NCBI RefSeq assembly: GCF_000024105.1
Contig: NC_013171.1
Location: 864,501-928,500, forward strand
Reading direction: 5' to 3'
Origin: Anaerococcus prevotii DSM 20548
Lineage (GTDB): Bacteria > Bacillota > Clostridia > Tissierellales > Peptoniphilaceae
DNA length: 64,000 nucleotides
In this document: positions 23,957-32,301 of the stretch, piece by piece
Numbering within the stretch: the stretch's first letter is position 1
Layout: each line of letters opens with the position of its first letter
The notes under the pieces: generated by a model
What the model was told of the DNA's origin: nothing
What the model saw: the letters and a program-made list of their open reading frames with translations, nothing else
Databases searched by the model: none
Position numbers and translations under genes: made by a program

Positions 23957-25612
23957 ATGAATACAAGAGATTATTTAGAAGCTAAATCCTTTGACGGTTA
24001 CAAGTTTTTTGGAGCCCACAAGAAGGATAAGGGATATATATTTAGGCTACTCGCTCCGAATTCTAGCGAGGTATACATTATCGGTGACTTTAACAATTGG
24101 GAAAGACAAGCTATGAGAAAGTATTCGACTGGAGTTTTTTCTATAACAATTGACCAGGCTAAAATTGGAGATGCTTATCAATTTATATTGAAAGATGGAG
24201 ATAGAGAAGAAAAGAAAATTGATCCATTCGCGAAGTCCATAAATTATATAGAAAAAACAGCAGTAATTTGTGACGACACATTTAAATATAAGAGTAGGCA
24301 GATTAGGACTGAAGCTAAAAATATTTTGCAAGTTTTTCTGGGATCTTTATTCAAGGCTAAGGAAAAATCAGCTGATGAAATTTTTAATTCCATAATAGAT
24401 CATGCCAAGGAAAATAATTACGACACAATTCTTCTTATGCCAGTAAATGAATACCAAAATTACAAGTCCATGGGCTATGCTCCTATGAATTTGTTTTCTT
24501 ATTCAAATAGGTACGGGGATTTAGTATCTTTTAGGCAATTTATTGATTTGGCTCATAAGAATAAAATAAAGATCTTAGTAGAACTTGATATAGGAGAGTT
24601 TGATCCCGATAGTATGGGACTAATAAATTTCGATGGAAATAATATTTACAATTACCCTTATGATGATATTCTATATAATTATCATGGATCCATTAATTTT
24701 GACCTAAGTAAGCCTTTAAGTCAATCTTATGTACAAAGTGCTGTAGATTATTATTTGAAAGAATATAAGGTCGATGGAATTTATTTTCCTGCCATAGAAA
24801 ATATTTTGTATTGGCAAGGAGATAAGAATAGGGGAATAAACAAAGAATCTTCGGAGTTTTTATCTAAATTAAATACCCACATCAAAGAATCTAAGGCCTT
24901 AAGCCTTGCTGGCTTTAGTGGAGAATATAAAAATGATATTGATTTTGATATGGTATTTGACAATAAGACTAAGGCTTGTATCAATATGCTAAAAGATCAA
25001 CCTATGAAAAGAGACCATTACAAAAACTTTATTACAGATTTGATAAATAAAGCTACAGGCAAAAACCTTTTAGGATTTTCATATGTTGATTCTTTCTTAA
25101 ATGAGGCAAGTCTTGCTATGAAGATGTACTCAGACGATAAGAAATTAGAACAACTTAAAACTTTGCTTACCTTCTTGTATACAATCAAATCTCCTAAAAT
25201 GCTTTTTATGGGAGATGACTCAGGAGACCTTAAGACATTCTCTGTATATAACAAATTTGATTTTAAGAAATTTGAAAATAACATAGAAGATTTCAATACC
25301 TACTATAAGGACATTACGGATTTATTTATAAAGGAAAATTGTTTAAGTGATGAAGATAGCGGAGTCGCCTTACTTGACGTAGAAGGATACAGTCTTTATG
25401 CTTACAAGAGAACTTATAAAAAGGATAGCTTTCTGGTAGTAATAAACTTCACTGATATAGACTATAAGATTGAATCTCCATATGATTTGGAAGAAATAAT
25501 TAACACTGAGGATTTAAAATATAAGGGAAGTGGAAATATTAACGGAAGTCTAAATAAGGGCGATAATATTAATATAATGCCATTTGGATCAGCAATTTTT
25601 AGGATAAAATAA
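23957..25612 (+). CDS. Glycogen branching enzyme (GlgB)-like protein lacking catalytic residues
   Basis: 551 residues. The N-terminal CBM48/isoamylase-N domain has FRLLAPNSSEVYIIGDFNNW at about 30-49. A degenerate GH13 barrel follows (MGYAPMNLFSYSNRYG, ILVELDIGEFDPDSMGL, INFDGNNIYNY), and then an alpha-amylase C-domain. It lines up by eye with GlgB over its whole length. However, the nucleophile motif DGLRVDA reads DGIYFPA (Pro278 for Asp, Tyr276 for Arg), the AEES acid/base motif reads AGFS, and the LSHDE motif reads FSYVD. It is unlikely to have branching activity. No other glycogen gene is nearby. TATAAT at 23932-23937 is the likely -10. Confidence 0.8.
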   Translation: MNTRDYLEAKSFDGYKFFGAHKKDKGYIFRLLAPNSSEVYIIGDFNNWERQAMRKYSTGVFSITIDQAKIGDAYQFILKDGDREEKKIDPFAKSINYIEKTAVICDDTFKYKSRQIRTEAKNILQVFLGSLFKAKEKSADEIFNSIIDHAKENNYDTILLMPVNEYQNYKSMGYAPMNLFSYSNRYGDLVSFRQFIDLAHKNKIKILVELDIGEFDPDSMGLINFDGNNIYNYPYDDILYNYHGSINFDLSKPLSQSYVQSAVDYYLKEYKVDGIYFPAIENILYWQGDKNRGINKESSEFLSKLNTHIKESKALSLAGFSGEYKNDIDFDMVFDNKTKACINMLKDQPMKRDHYKNFITDLINKATGKNLLGFSYVDSFLNEASLAMKMYSDDKKLEQLKTLLTFLYTIKSPKMLFMGDDSGDLKTFSVYNKFDFKKFENNIEDFNTYYKDITDLFIKENCLSDEDSGVALLDVEGYSLYAYKRTYKKDSFLVVINFTDIDYKIESPYDLEEIINTEDLKYKGSGNINGSLNKGDNINIMPFGSAIFRIK

Positions 25613-25659
25613 TAAAAGTTCGCACTAGAGTTATCGATTAACTAAGTGCGAACTTTTAT
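25612..25659. terminator. Bidirectional terminator between convergent genes
   Basis: A perfect 15-bp inverted repeat, ATAAAAGTTCGCACT at 25612-25626 and its complement at 25645-25659, around an 18-base loop. The A/T ends provide U tracts in both directions. It sits between the GlgB-like gene and the minus-strand CBS gene. Confidence 0.92.
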
Positions 25660-26139
25660 TTATACTAAATCATTAACTTTTTCAACAAGATCATATTCGG
25701 AATCTATGTTATGGGCTATGTGGGTAAATCTTTCAAGGGCGACTTTTCTAGGAATAATTCCCAAAAAATACCCGTTCTTGTGAGTTATACATACAAAGTT
25801 ATTATTAACTAGAAGTCTTAGAACATCTTCTAGGTCATAATTATCGAATAGGATGGGAACAACTTGATTCATTACTTCCTTTACCTTGATTGCATTAAGC
25901 TTTTCTTCGTCGAACAAGGAGAGGTTATCGAAGCTTGTAACTATATCAGATATAGAAATGAGTCCTCTAACGTGGTTCTCACTATCTATGACTGGGATTA
26001 TTTGATAGCCTGAATTTGATAAGACTAAGACAGCATGAAGGAGGGTATCTTCTTCATTACAAGTCGCAACATCAGATGCCGGAATCATTAAGTTTTCAGT
26101 TGGTCTATTAAACATATCTTTGATTACTTTACTTATCAT
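25660..26139 (-). CDS. CBS-pair protein, DarB/CbpB-like (probable c-di-AMP receptor)
   Basis: 159 residues with two CBS motifs (about 13-72 and 88-145). Layout and motifs closely follow B. subtilis DarB (YkuL) and Listeria CbpB: LHAVLVLSNSGYQIIPVID, VMNQVVPIL, VNNNFVCI and GIIPRKVALERF, compared by eye with remembered DarB motifs. In those species the apo-protein activates the stringent-response enzyme Rel and pyruvate carboxylase, and c-di-AMP relieves this. The same role here is inferred. It is a lone minus-strand gene between terminators. Confidence 0.78.
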   Translation of the reverse strand: MISKVIKDMFNRPTENLMIPASDVATCNEEDTLLHAVLVLSNSGYQIIPVIDSENHVRGLISISDIVTSFDNLSLFDEEKLNAIKVKEVMNQVVPILFDNYDLEDVLRLLVNNNFVCITHKNGYFLGIIPRKVALERFTHIAHNIDSEYDLVEKVNDLV

Positions 26140-26195
26140 TTTCTACCTCTTTAGGTTTACTTTAATATTCTTTTAATTCTCTTTTAAATAATTAT

Positions 26196-26224
26196 ATTAT
26201 ATTTATATGTGTTTTTAATGTAGA
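26196..26224 (-). promoter_or_regulatory. Possible promoter of the CBS gene
   Basis: Read on the minus strand, TCTACA (26219-26224) and TATAAT (26196-26201) are 17 bp apart. The region is AT-rich, so alternatives exist. Confidence 0.4.
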
Positions 26225-26269
26225 AAAAAGCTAGTCCAAATCTATCACTTAGATAATTCAGACTAGCTC
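26223..26269 (-). terminator. Terminator of the SRP RNA gene
   Basis: On the minus strand GAGCTAGTC (26261-26269) pairs with GACTAGCT (26229-26236), followed by six U. A small second hairpin (ATCTAAGTGATAGAT) fills the loop. Confidence 0.85.
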
Positions 26270-26275
26270 ATATGT

Positions 26276-26540
26276 AAGCACACCCAAGGTCGAACTTAGA
26301 ATATTTAACAGTGTCCAGAAAGACTGACTCATGTTAGGTTGGCTTACGGCACACAGAAAGTACTGCTTAATGCTGCTACGTTCCCGTCCTGACATGATTC
26401 ACAGCTTCCTGTTGCGTAAGTTCTAACAATCAACACCAATCTTAAAGGTCTTAATAAAAACCCTAAGCCCTCACTTGGGAATTAAACCCTGCTATAGCGG
26501 ATTGCAGGTTACAAGGCACCGCTAACTCCCTGTCTAGTGC
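26276..26540 (-). ncRNA. ffs: Signal recognition particle RNA, large bacterial type
   Basis: The minus strand carries the domain IV core ATGTCAGGACGGGAACGTAGCAGCATTAAG, where Ffh binds. It also carries the 5' Alu-domain motif GGGAGTTAGCGGTGCC with the pseudoknot partner loops AACCTGCAATCCGCTATAGCAGGG. The 5' GCAC pairs with GTGC near the 3' end. At about 265 nt it is the firmicute form with an Alu domain. Domain IV shows AC and GAACG in place of the common TCC and GAAGG, a variation also seen in other low-GC groups. Ends are approximate. Confidence 0.9.
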
Positions 26541-26541
26541 A

Positions 26542-26634
26542 TGGCGGAGAGCATGGGATTTGAACCCATGATACGCTTACAATACGTATACACGATTTCC
26601 AATCGTGCTCCTTCAACCACTCGGACAGCTCTCC
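26542..26634 (-). tRNA. tRNA-Ser (anticodon GGA)
   Basis: On the minus strand the acceptor arm GGAGAGC pairs with GCTCTCC, discriminator G73 (serine identity) and an encoded CCA. The anticodon arm is CACGA-TTGGAAA-TCGTG, giving GGA. The long variable arm (ATACGTATTGTAAGCGTAT) is typical of class II serine tRNA, and the T arm is ATGGGTTCAAATCCCAT. It lies two bases upstream of the SRP RNA and shares its promoter. Confidence 0.95.
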
Positions 26635-26649
26635 TCGCTACATTAGTAG

Positions 26650-26677
26650 ACTATACCCCATATAAATAATAAAGCAA
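26650..26677 (-). promoter_or_regulatory. Promoter of tRNA-Ser / SRP RNA
   Basis: Minus-strand TTGCTT (26672-26677) and TATAGT (26650-26655) are 16 bp apart. Transcription would start just before the tRNA 5' end. Confidence 0.55.
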
Positions 26678-26733
26678 AACAAAGTTCAAATTTCTCTTCA
26701 TGATAATGTTTACTTATTATTAAAGGAGACTTA

Positions 26734-26742
26734 TGGTATAAT
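26734..26742 (+). promoter_or_regulatory. Extended -10 promoter of dnaX
   Basis: TGGTATAAT fits the extended -10 pattern. The -35 region is poor. AAGGAAA before the ATG at 26766 is the ribosome site. Confidence 0.55.
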
Positions 26743-26765
26743 AAATCTGATAGAAAGGAAATAAT

Positions 26766-28646
26766 ATGGCAAAAGCTTTGTATAGACAATACAGGCCCAA
26801 GACCTTTGATGAAGTTTTAGGTCAGGATAGGGTCGTTAATGTCTTAAAAAATCAAGTTAAAAATAATAACTTTTCTCATGCTTATATTTTTGCTGGCGAG
26901 AGAGGATGTGGTAAGACAACTTGTGCAAAAATTTTTGCAAAAGCTATCAACTGCTTACATCCTGTTGATGGATCTCCCTGTCTTGAATGTGAGAATTGCA
27001 AGGCCATTGACGATGAATCTACTATCGATATAATTGAGATGGATGCAGCTAGTAATAGAAGGATTGATGATATTAGAAACCTAAAGGATAATGTCATCTA
27101 CCCACCCAATAAGCTTAAGTATAAGGTCTATATAATAGACGAGGCCCATATGATAACGAGAGAGGCCTTCAATGCTTTACTTAAAATAATGGAAGAGCCA
27201 CCAAGCCATCTTGTTTTTATCTTAGCTACTACAGAAATTGATAATATTCCTAATACTATCTTATCCAGAGCACAAAATTTCGAGTTCAATAAGATAGAAA
27301 AGGGCAAGATAAAAGAGCAAATATCCATAATCCTCAAAGATAAGGATATAGAAATGGAAAATGAGGCTATAGATCTTATAATTAGAAAAGCAAAGGGGGC
27401 CATGCGTGATGCTCTAAGCATCTTGGATCAAGTCTTATCCTATGATACAAAATCTTATAAGCTAGCTGACGTGGAAAATCTTCTAGGTGTGGTAGATTTC
27501 TATGATATAGATAAGCTTACTAATTCAATTTTTTCATTTAATCAGAAAAAGGCTCTTTCTTATATATTTTCTTTAAGAGAAAGTAATAAGTCTAACAAGG
27601 ATATAATTGATTCTCTTATAAACTATTTTAGGGACATTATGCTTTATAAAATGAGCGAAGATCCGGATCTTTTCGATAACGAAGAAAGATTTGACTTTAT
27701 TAAGAAAAGGGCAGGAGAAATTGAAATCGATAGATTGCTTGATTTATTAGATATATTAAACGAATATTCTGCTAAGATTAGGTTATCTGATAATACTGAT
27801 CTTATAGTAGAGCTTATGGTAATAAGACTTATAAACTCCAAAGATGTAAAATCCCTAGATTCGAGGATTAGGGCCTTAGAAGCCAATAATGAGAAAGACT
27901 TAATGAGTATAATCAATAGATTGGTTGATGATAAACTCTCAAATTTCGATTTTAGTAAATATGAAAATATCAGTGACAATAATGATAGAAACTCATCATA
28001 TACAGTTGTTAATAATCACGATATAAGCGATATAAAAGAAGATGGGTCTCATAATACAGGAATAGTCGACGAAAATATAGATTTACCATACGAAGCGGAT
28101 AATGAATCTCCTCCAATGGAGATCACAAATGATTCCAATACAAAGGATAATTTGAACGAGCCATCTGAGAAATTCGAAGAAAATCAATCAATCGATATTC
28201 CTTCAAAAATGCTTGATGATATAAGGGATATGATTATAAACACTGCTGGTAGGATGTTAAAGCCAATGTTTGAGAAGGATGGTTTTAATTATTCCTATAG
28301 GCCAGGAGAGTTTGTATTATATCTGAAAGATGATTTTTATGGAATATTTATCCAAACCAAGACTGATGTTATTGTAAAAGAACTAAATGAAATACTTGAA
28401 GATGAAGTGATTTTTTCTGTAGATAATTACTCAAAATTCACAGAAAATAAGGTTGATAATACAGAAATAGAAAGATCTGGAAATTTCGAAAAAGAAGAAA
28501 AAAAAACTAAAAAATCAGAAAAACTAGATGAAAATAATGATGATATTATAAATAAAAGTCTAGTTAACAAAGAAGATGCTAAGAAAAATCTATCTAATCT
28601 AGATAGGTTAAAAGAAATATTTAAAGAAGAATTAATTATAAAATAA
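26766..28646 (+). CDS. dnaX: DNA polymerase III subunits gamma/tau
   Basis: Clamp-loader ATPase, 626 residues. It opens with the conserved [17 protein letters not shown]. Walker A is GERGCGKTT near 45, a four-cysteine zinc site lies at 60-85, Walker B is VYIIDEAHM near 120, and the SRC-like motif is LSRAQNF. Domain III follows to about 370. A low-complexity acidic linker and a tau-type C-terminal domain follow from about 480. Together with ybaB and recR it forms the classic dnaX-ybaB-recR operon. Confidence 0.96.
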   Translation: MAKALYRQYRPKTFDEVLGQDRVVNVLKNQVKNNNFSHAYIFAGERGCGKTTCAKIFAKAINCLHPVDGSPCLECENCKAIDDESTIDIIEMDAASNRRIDDIRNLKDNVIYPPNKLKYKVYIIDEAHMITREAFNALLKIMEEPPSHLVFILATTEIDNIPNTILSRAQNFEFNKIEKGKIKEQISIILKDKDIEMENEAIDLIIRKAKGAMRDALSILDQVLSYDTKSYKLADVENLLGVVDFYDIDKLTNSIFSFNQKKALSYIFSLRESNKSNKDIIDSLINYFRDIMLYKMSEDPDLFDNEERFDFIKKRAGEIEIDRLLDLLDILNEYSAKIRLSDNTDLIVELMVIRLINSKDVKSLDSRIRALEANNEKDLMSIINRLVDDKLSNFDFSKYENISDNNDRNSSYTVVNNHDISDIKEDGSHNTGIVDENIDLPYEADNESPPMEITNDSNTKDNLNEPSEKFEENQSIDIPSKMLDDIRDMIINTAGRMLKPMFEKDGFNYSYRPGEFVLYLKDDFYGIFIQTKTDVIVKELNEILEDEVIFSVDNYSKFTENKVDNTEIERSGNFEKEEKKTKKSEKLDENNDDIINKSLVNKEDAKKNLSNLDRLKEIFKEELIIK

Positions 28647-28660
28647 AGGAGATAATAATT

Positions 28661-28999
28661 ATGGCAAGAGGCGGATTTAGACCAGGTGCAGCAAATATGA
28701 ATAATATGATGAAACAAGTTAAGAAGATGCAAGAACAAATGGAAAAGGCTCAATCTGAAATAGAAGAAAAAGAATTCTCATCATCTGCAGGTGGTGGAGT
28801 AGTAGAAGCTACTGTTAATGGTAAAAAAGAAGTTGTTAATATAAAAATCGATCCAGATGTAGTCGATCCAGAAGATGTAGAGATGCTTGAAGATTTGATC
28901 ATGGTTGCAGTTAATGATGCAAGTAAGAAGGCAAGCGACTACAACGAGGAGACAATGGGTAAATTAACAGGCGGAATCAACATCCCTGGTCTTATGTAA
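28661..28999 (+). CDS. YbaB/EbfC family nucleoid-associated protein
   Basis: 112-residue DNA-binding dimer with the family stretch [15 protein letters not shown], then [19 protein letters not shown]. The N-terminus is Gly/Arg/Asn-rich. It lies between dnaX and recR, its standard position, and its stop codon shares one base with the recR ATG. Confidence 0.94.
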   Translation: MARGGFRPGAANMNNMMKQVKKMQEQMEKAQSEIEEKEFSSSAGGGVVEATVNGKKEVVNIKIDPDVVDPEDVEMLEDLIMVAVNDASKKASDYNEETMGKLTGGINIPGLM

Positions 29000-29604
29000 T
29001 GGCTTTATATCCAGAATCTTTACAAAATCTAATAGAGCAATTTCAAAAACTACCTACAATTGGAAGAAAAAGTGCAGAGAGACTCGCTATGGCGATTGTA
29101 GAATCTGATTATAAGTCAGTAGACGATTTTTCTAAAAGCCTTACTGAGGTCAAAGATAGAATTCATGCTTGCAAGATTTGCGGGAATCTTACTGAAGATG
29201 AAGTCTGCGACATATGTAAAGATATAACTAGAAATGAAGAGTATTTGTGTATAGTAGAAGACGTGAGAAATCTTATAGCTATCGAAAAATCACATGCCTA
29301 CAGGGGAAAGTACCACGTTCTAGGGGGTCTTATTTCTCCTTCTGATGGGCTGGGACCTGATCAACTCAATATTGATAAGTTGCTAGAAAGAATTGAAAAA
29401 GAGAATATTGAGGAAGTAATTTTAGCTATTTCATCAACTATTGAAGGGGAAACAACTGTTTTATTTTTAACGAATTTACTATCCGAAAGAAATATCAAAA
29501 TAACAAAGCTTGCTCAAGGAATACCGGTTGGCTCTAACCTGGAATACTTTGACCAATTAACTCTAGAAAGAGCCTTAGAAGATAGGAGAGAGATTGTTGA
29601 TTAA
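28999..29604 (+). CDS. recR: Recombination protein RecR
   Basis: 201 residues. A helix-hairpin-helix (LPTIGRKSAERLA) is followed by a C4 zinc finger (CKIC...CDIC at about 56-70), then a Toprim domain (CIVEDVRN and GGLISP) and a Walker-like end. It acts with RecF and RecO in gap repair. Translation is coupled to ybaB. Confidence 0.96.
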   Translation: MALYPESLQNLIEQFQKLPTIGRKSAERLAMAIVESDYKSVDDFSKSLTEVKDRIHACKICGNLTEDEVCDICKDITRNEEYLCIVEDVRNLIAIEKSHAYRGKYHVLGGLISPSDGLGPDQLNIDKLLERIEKENIEEVILAISSTIEGETTVLFLTNLLSERNIKITKLAQGIPVGSNLEYFDQLTLERALEDRREIVD

Positions 29605-30595
29605 ATTCAGAAAAATTCTTTTTATCCTTGTGGCAACATTAACTATAACTTCTTGCAGGTCTGACAAGGAAGAAGCTAACCCTGGCAAAAAGGATGAAAT
29701 ACAATTAGAAAAGATTGATAAAACAAAGCCCATATCAGAAAATATACGAATAAATACTACCACTTTTGCATCGGATATTATAGTTAATGATATAGAGAAG
29801 TCTTCTGGCAATACATATGACATAGACCATGTAAGTGACTTTGAAAGTATTGAAGAAGGAAACTTTGATATAGCTGTCGTTCCAGCTGTTATGGCTGCGA
29901 ATTTGTATAATGAAACTGGAGGAACAGTCCAGATAGCGGCTATTAGCTTACTCAATAATCTTTACGCTATAAGCGATACTGATATACTCTCACCAAAAGA
30001 TTTGATGGGAAAAACCCTTCTTATTCCAGATCTTGGTGAAAGTTATGATAAATTAATAGATAGTAAATTATCTGTAGCTAAAAATCTATTAGGTATAAGT
30101 ACACTCTATTACAAAAATTTTGATGAGTTACTAAAATTAAAGCAAGAGAATGAATCATCAATAGCTATTGTTTCTCAACCAAACCTATATAAGTTAAGGT
30201 CCAATAATGACTATAAGCTATACGATTTTTCGGAAATCTTACCTTTCTTTTCAAAACAAAAAGAAGAGGGTTTGGGAGATTTCGTTTCAGAAGTAATTAT
30301 AGTTAATAAGAAATTTGCCCAGGATAAGAAAGAATATCTTGACCAATTCCTAAAAGAATATAAGAATAGTGTAGATAAATTTAAGGATAAAGCTAATATT
30401 TCTGCTGAAACAATCAATGCTTATGATATAAAAAGCGATGAGGCCATTAGTATATATAATAGCATAGAACCTGTTTACATCGATGGTGATACCATGGTTG
30501 GAATGTATAAGTTATTTCTAGATTCACTATCAAGAGTTAATTTAAACTTATATAAGGGCGATAAGCCAGCAGAAGATTTTTACTACAAGAAATAA
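29594..30595 (+). CDS. Solute-binding lipoprotein (ABC substrate-binding, NMT1/SsuA-like)
   Basis: About 333 residues. A lipoprotein signal runs to the lipobox ITSC near residue 21. The mature part resembles type II periplasmic binding proteins for sulfonate, nitrate or thiamine-precursor uptake: FDIAVVPAVMAANLYNETGG, then IAAISLLNNLYAI, and SPKDLMGKTLLIPDLGE near 136. Start codons are tandem TTG at 29594/29597 after AGGAGAG. It overlaps recR by 11 bases. No permease or ATPase gene is adjacent, so the partner must be elsewhere. Confidence 0.75.
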   Translation: MLIKFRKILFILVATLTITSCRSDKEEANPGKKDEIQLEKIDKTKPISENIRINTTTFASDIIVNDIEKSSGNTYDIDHVSDFESIEEGNFDIAVVPAVMAANLYNETGGTVQIAAISLLNNLYAISDTDILSPKDLMGKTLLIPDLGESYDKLIDSKLSVAKNLLGISTLYYKNFDELLKLKQENESSIAIVSQPNLYKLRSNNDYKLYDFSEILPFFSKQKEEGLGDFVSEVIIVNKKFAQDKKEYLDQFLKEYKNSVDKFKDKANISAETINAYDIKSDEAISIYNSIEPVYIDGDTMVGMYKLFLDSLSRVNLNLYKGDKPAEDFYYKK

Positions 30596-30609
30596 GATAA
30601 GGGTAAAAT

Positions 30610-32004
30610 ATGCTTGATAAGAAAATATTTGAAGAAAATTTTGCTAGATTTTGCAAGATGAAAGATAGGGCCAAAGAAGATCCTAATATGTTAAGATTTC
30701 ACATATATCCAGAAGCAGGTTGGCTCAATGACCCGAATGGTCTGTGTGAATACAAGGGGATATATCACATATACTACCAATATTCTCCCTTAGATGAAAA
30801 TAAATCCGATACCTGTTGGGGGCATGTTAGTACAGTAGATTTCATAAATTATAAAAGAGAGGATATCTTTATTTATCCTGATGCAAAATTCGATAAAGAC
30901 GGAGCTTATTCGGGTTCTGCTTTTATTAAAGATGATAGGATAAACTTCTTTTATACAGGTAATGTTAAGCATGATGGTGAATATGATTTCATAAAAGAAG
31001 GAAGAGAGCATAATACCATCAAGCTAGCATCAGATGCCTATACTTACTCTGAAAAAAAATTAATCTTAGATAATGATGATTATCCAAAAGATATGACAAA
31101 ACATGTAAGAGATCCAAAAATATATGAAAAAGATGGATATAATTATATGTTTATTGGAGCAAGAAGTCTTGAGGATAAGGGGTTGGTACTAGTTTATAAG
31201 TCAAAAGACTTAGATAATTTCACCTATCATATGAGAATAGAAACTGATTACGATTTCGGTTACATGCGGGAATGTCCAGATTTTTTTACGGTTGATTCTA
31301 AAGATTTTCTAATACTCTGCCCTCAAGGTGTAGAAAGCGAAACCTATAGATATCAGAATATTTACCAAGCTGGATACTTCCCGATAGAAATTGACCTTTC
31401 AGAAAAGACTTATAAGCTAGGAAACTTTAAAGAATTAGATTATGGATTTGATTTCTACGCGCCTCAAACATTCGAAGATTCAAAATCTAGAAGAATATTA
31501 ATAGGTTGGATGGGTATGCCTGACGCAAACTACACAAATCCTACGATTGATTATAAATGGCAACATTGTCTTACTGTACCAAGAAGCCTATCTGTAAAAA
31601 GCGGAAAGCTATGTCAAAATCCAATTTCAGAGATGGAAAATCTTAGGAAAGATAATATCACCCTAAAAAGGGGAGAAAACTATGAAGATTTCGTATTTGA
31701 AGCCTTGGCTAAAAATATAAAAGATTCTTTTAAGATTAACCTAAGAAGTGACGTTAGTCTATCCTATGATGATGGAATATTGAGATTAAATATGGGTTAT
31801 TCATCGTTTGGGAGAGATACTAGACAGGTAAAAATTAATGTAATTAGTGATTTAAGAATATATTCTGATAAGTCTTCTCTAGAAATTTTTATAAATGAAG
31901 GAGAATATGTATTAACCAGTAGAGTATACTCTGAAAAAGCAGGTTTTTATTCTAAGGATTTGGATTTTGACCTATACACATTAGATTCAATAGGTTTCAT
32001 ATAA
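30610..32004 (+). CDS. Sucrose-6-phosphate hydrolase (GH32)
   Basis: 464 residues. It hydrolyses beta-fructosides, most likely sucrose-6-phosphate since there is no signal peptide. GH32 motifs are WLNDPNG with the nucleophile Asp near 42, GAYSGSA, RDPK near 167 and ECPDFF with the acid/base Glu near 221. A beta-sandwich C-terminal domain follows. No sucrose PTS or regulator gene is adjacent in the window. It is the last host gene before the prophage. Confidence 0.88.
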   Translation: MLDKKIFEENFARFCKMKDRAKEDPNMLRFHIYPEAGWLNDPNGLCEYKGIYHIYYQYSPLDENKSDTCWGHVSTVDFINYKREDIFIYPDAKFDKDGAYSGSAFIKDDRINFFYTGNVKHDGEYDFIKEGREHNTIKLASDAYTYSEKKLILDNDDYPKDMTKHVRDPKIYEKDGYNYMFIGARSLEDKGLVLVYKSKDLDNFTYHMRIETDYDFGYMRECPDFFTVDSKDFLILCPQGVESETYRYQNIYQAGYFPIEIDLSEKTYKLGNFKELDYGFDFYAPQTFEDSKSRRILIGWMGMPDANYTNPTIDYKWQHCLTVPRSLSVKSGKLCQNPISEMENLRKDNITLKRGENYEDFVFEALAKNIKDSFKINLRSDVSLSYDDGILRLNMGYSSFGRDTRQVKINVISDLRIYSDKSSLEIFINEGEYVLTSRVYSEKAGFYSKDLDFDLYTLDSIGFI

Positions 32005-32070
32005 ATTATTTACAATTTACAATTTAATATATCTATTGAGTTTGTATCTTATTAAAACTTTACAAATTAA

Positions 32071-32096
32071 AAGGAGGCTTGAGCCTCCATTTTTAT
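32071..32096 (+). terminator. Intrinsic terminator after the GH32 gene
   Basis: GGAGGC (32073-32078) pairs with GCCTCC (32083-32088), followed by ATTTTTATTT. The next 118 bases up to the attachment site are AT-rich and hold no gene or recognisable element. Confidence 0.85.
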
Positions 32097-32214
32097 TTAT
32101 AAATAATTCAAAAGCTATTACGAAACTTTCTACGCAATTTCAAATATTAACTTCTTATATATTTGGTTTATTGAAAATATAGATATAAAGATTTTTAGAT
32201 TTATTTAATTTTAA

Positions 32215-32237
32215 TGGTGGAGGTGAAGGGATTGGAC
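32215..32237 (-). other. Prophage left attachment site: 3' fragment of a tmRNA or tRNA-Ala gene
   Basis: On the minus strand the segment ends ...CCCTT-CACCTCC-A-CCA. This is a T-stem 3' strand, a seven-base acceptor strand, A73 and an encoded CCA. The 5' side (TCGAG) no longer pairs with CCCTT, so only the 3' end remains. U at position 70 together with A73 points to an alanine acceptor, either tmRNA or tRNA-Ala. The integrase gene begins 65 bases to the right. This fits integration into the RNA gene's 3' end. Confidence 0.7.
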
Positions 32238-32301
32238 CTCGACAGTCTGTAATATTTGTAATTTCAACGTTTTGTAATTCTTTGTTACGAAGCTTGTTAC
32301 G

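Noticed and set aside
26591-26607. CACGATT...AATCGTG resembling the phage 11-bp elements
   Set aside because: It is the anticodon stem of tRNA-Ser on the minus strand and has no 11-bp repetition.
28498-28506. Run of nine A's in dnaX, as in Thermus dnaX slippage
   Set aside because: It falls near codon 578 of 626, far beyond domain III. Slippage would trim only the C-terminal end and could not make a gamma-length protein. Probably Lys-rich coding sequence.
32215-32290. Possible functional tRNA gene at the prophage border
   Set aside because: Only the T-stem 3' strand and acceptor 3' strand are present. No anticodon or D arm, and the T-stem 5' strand does not pair.
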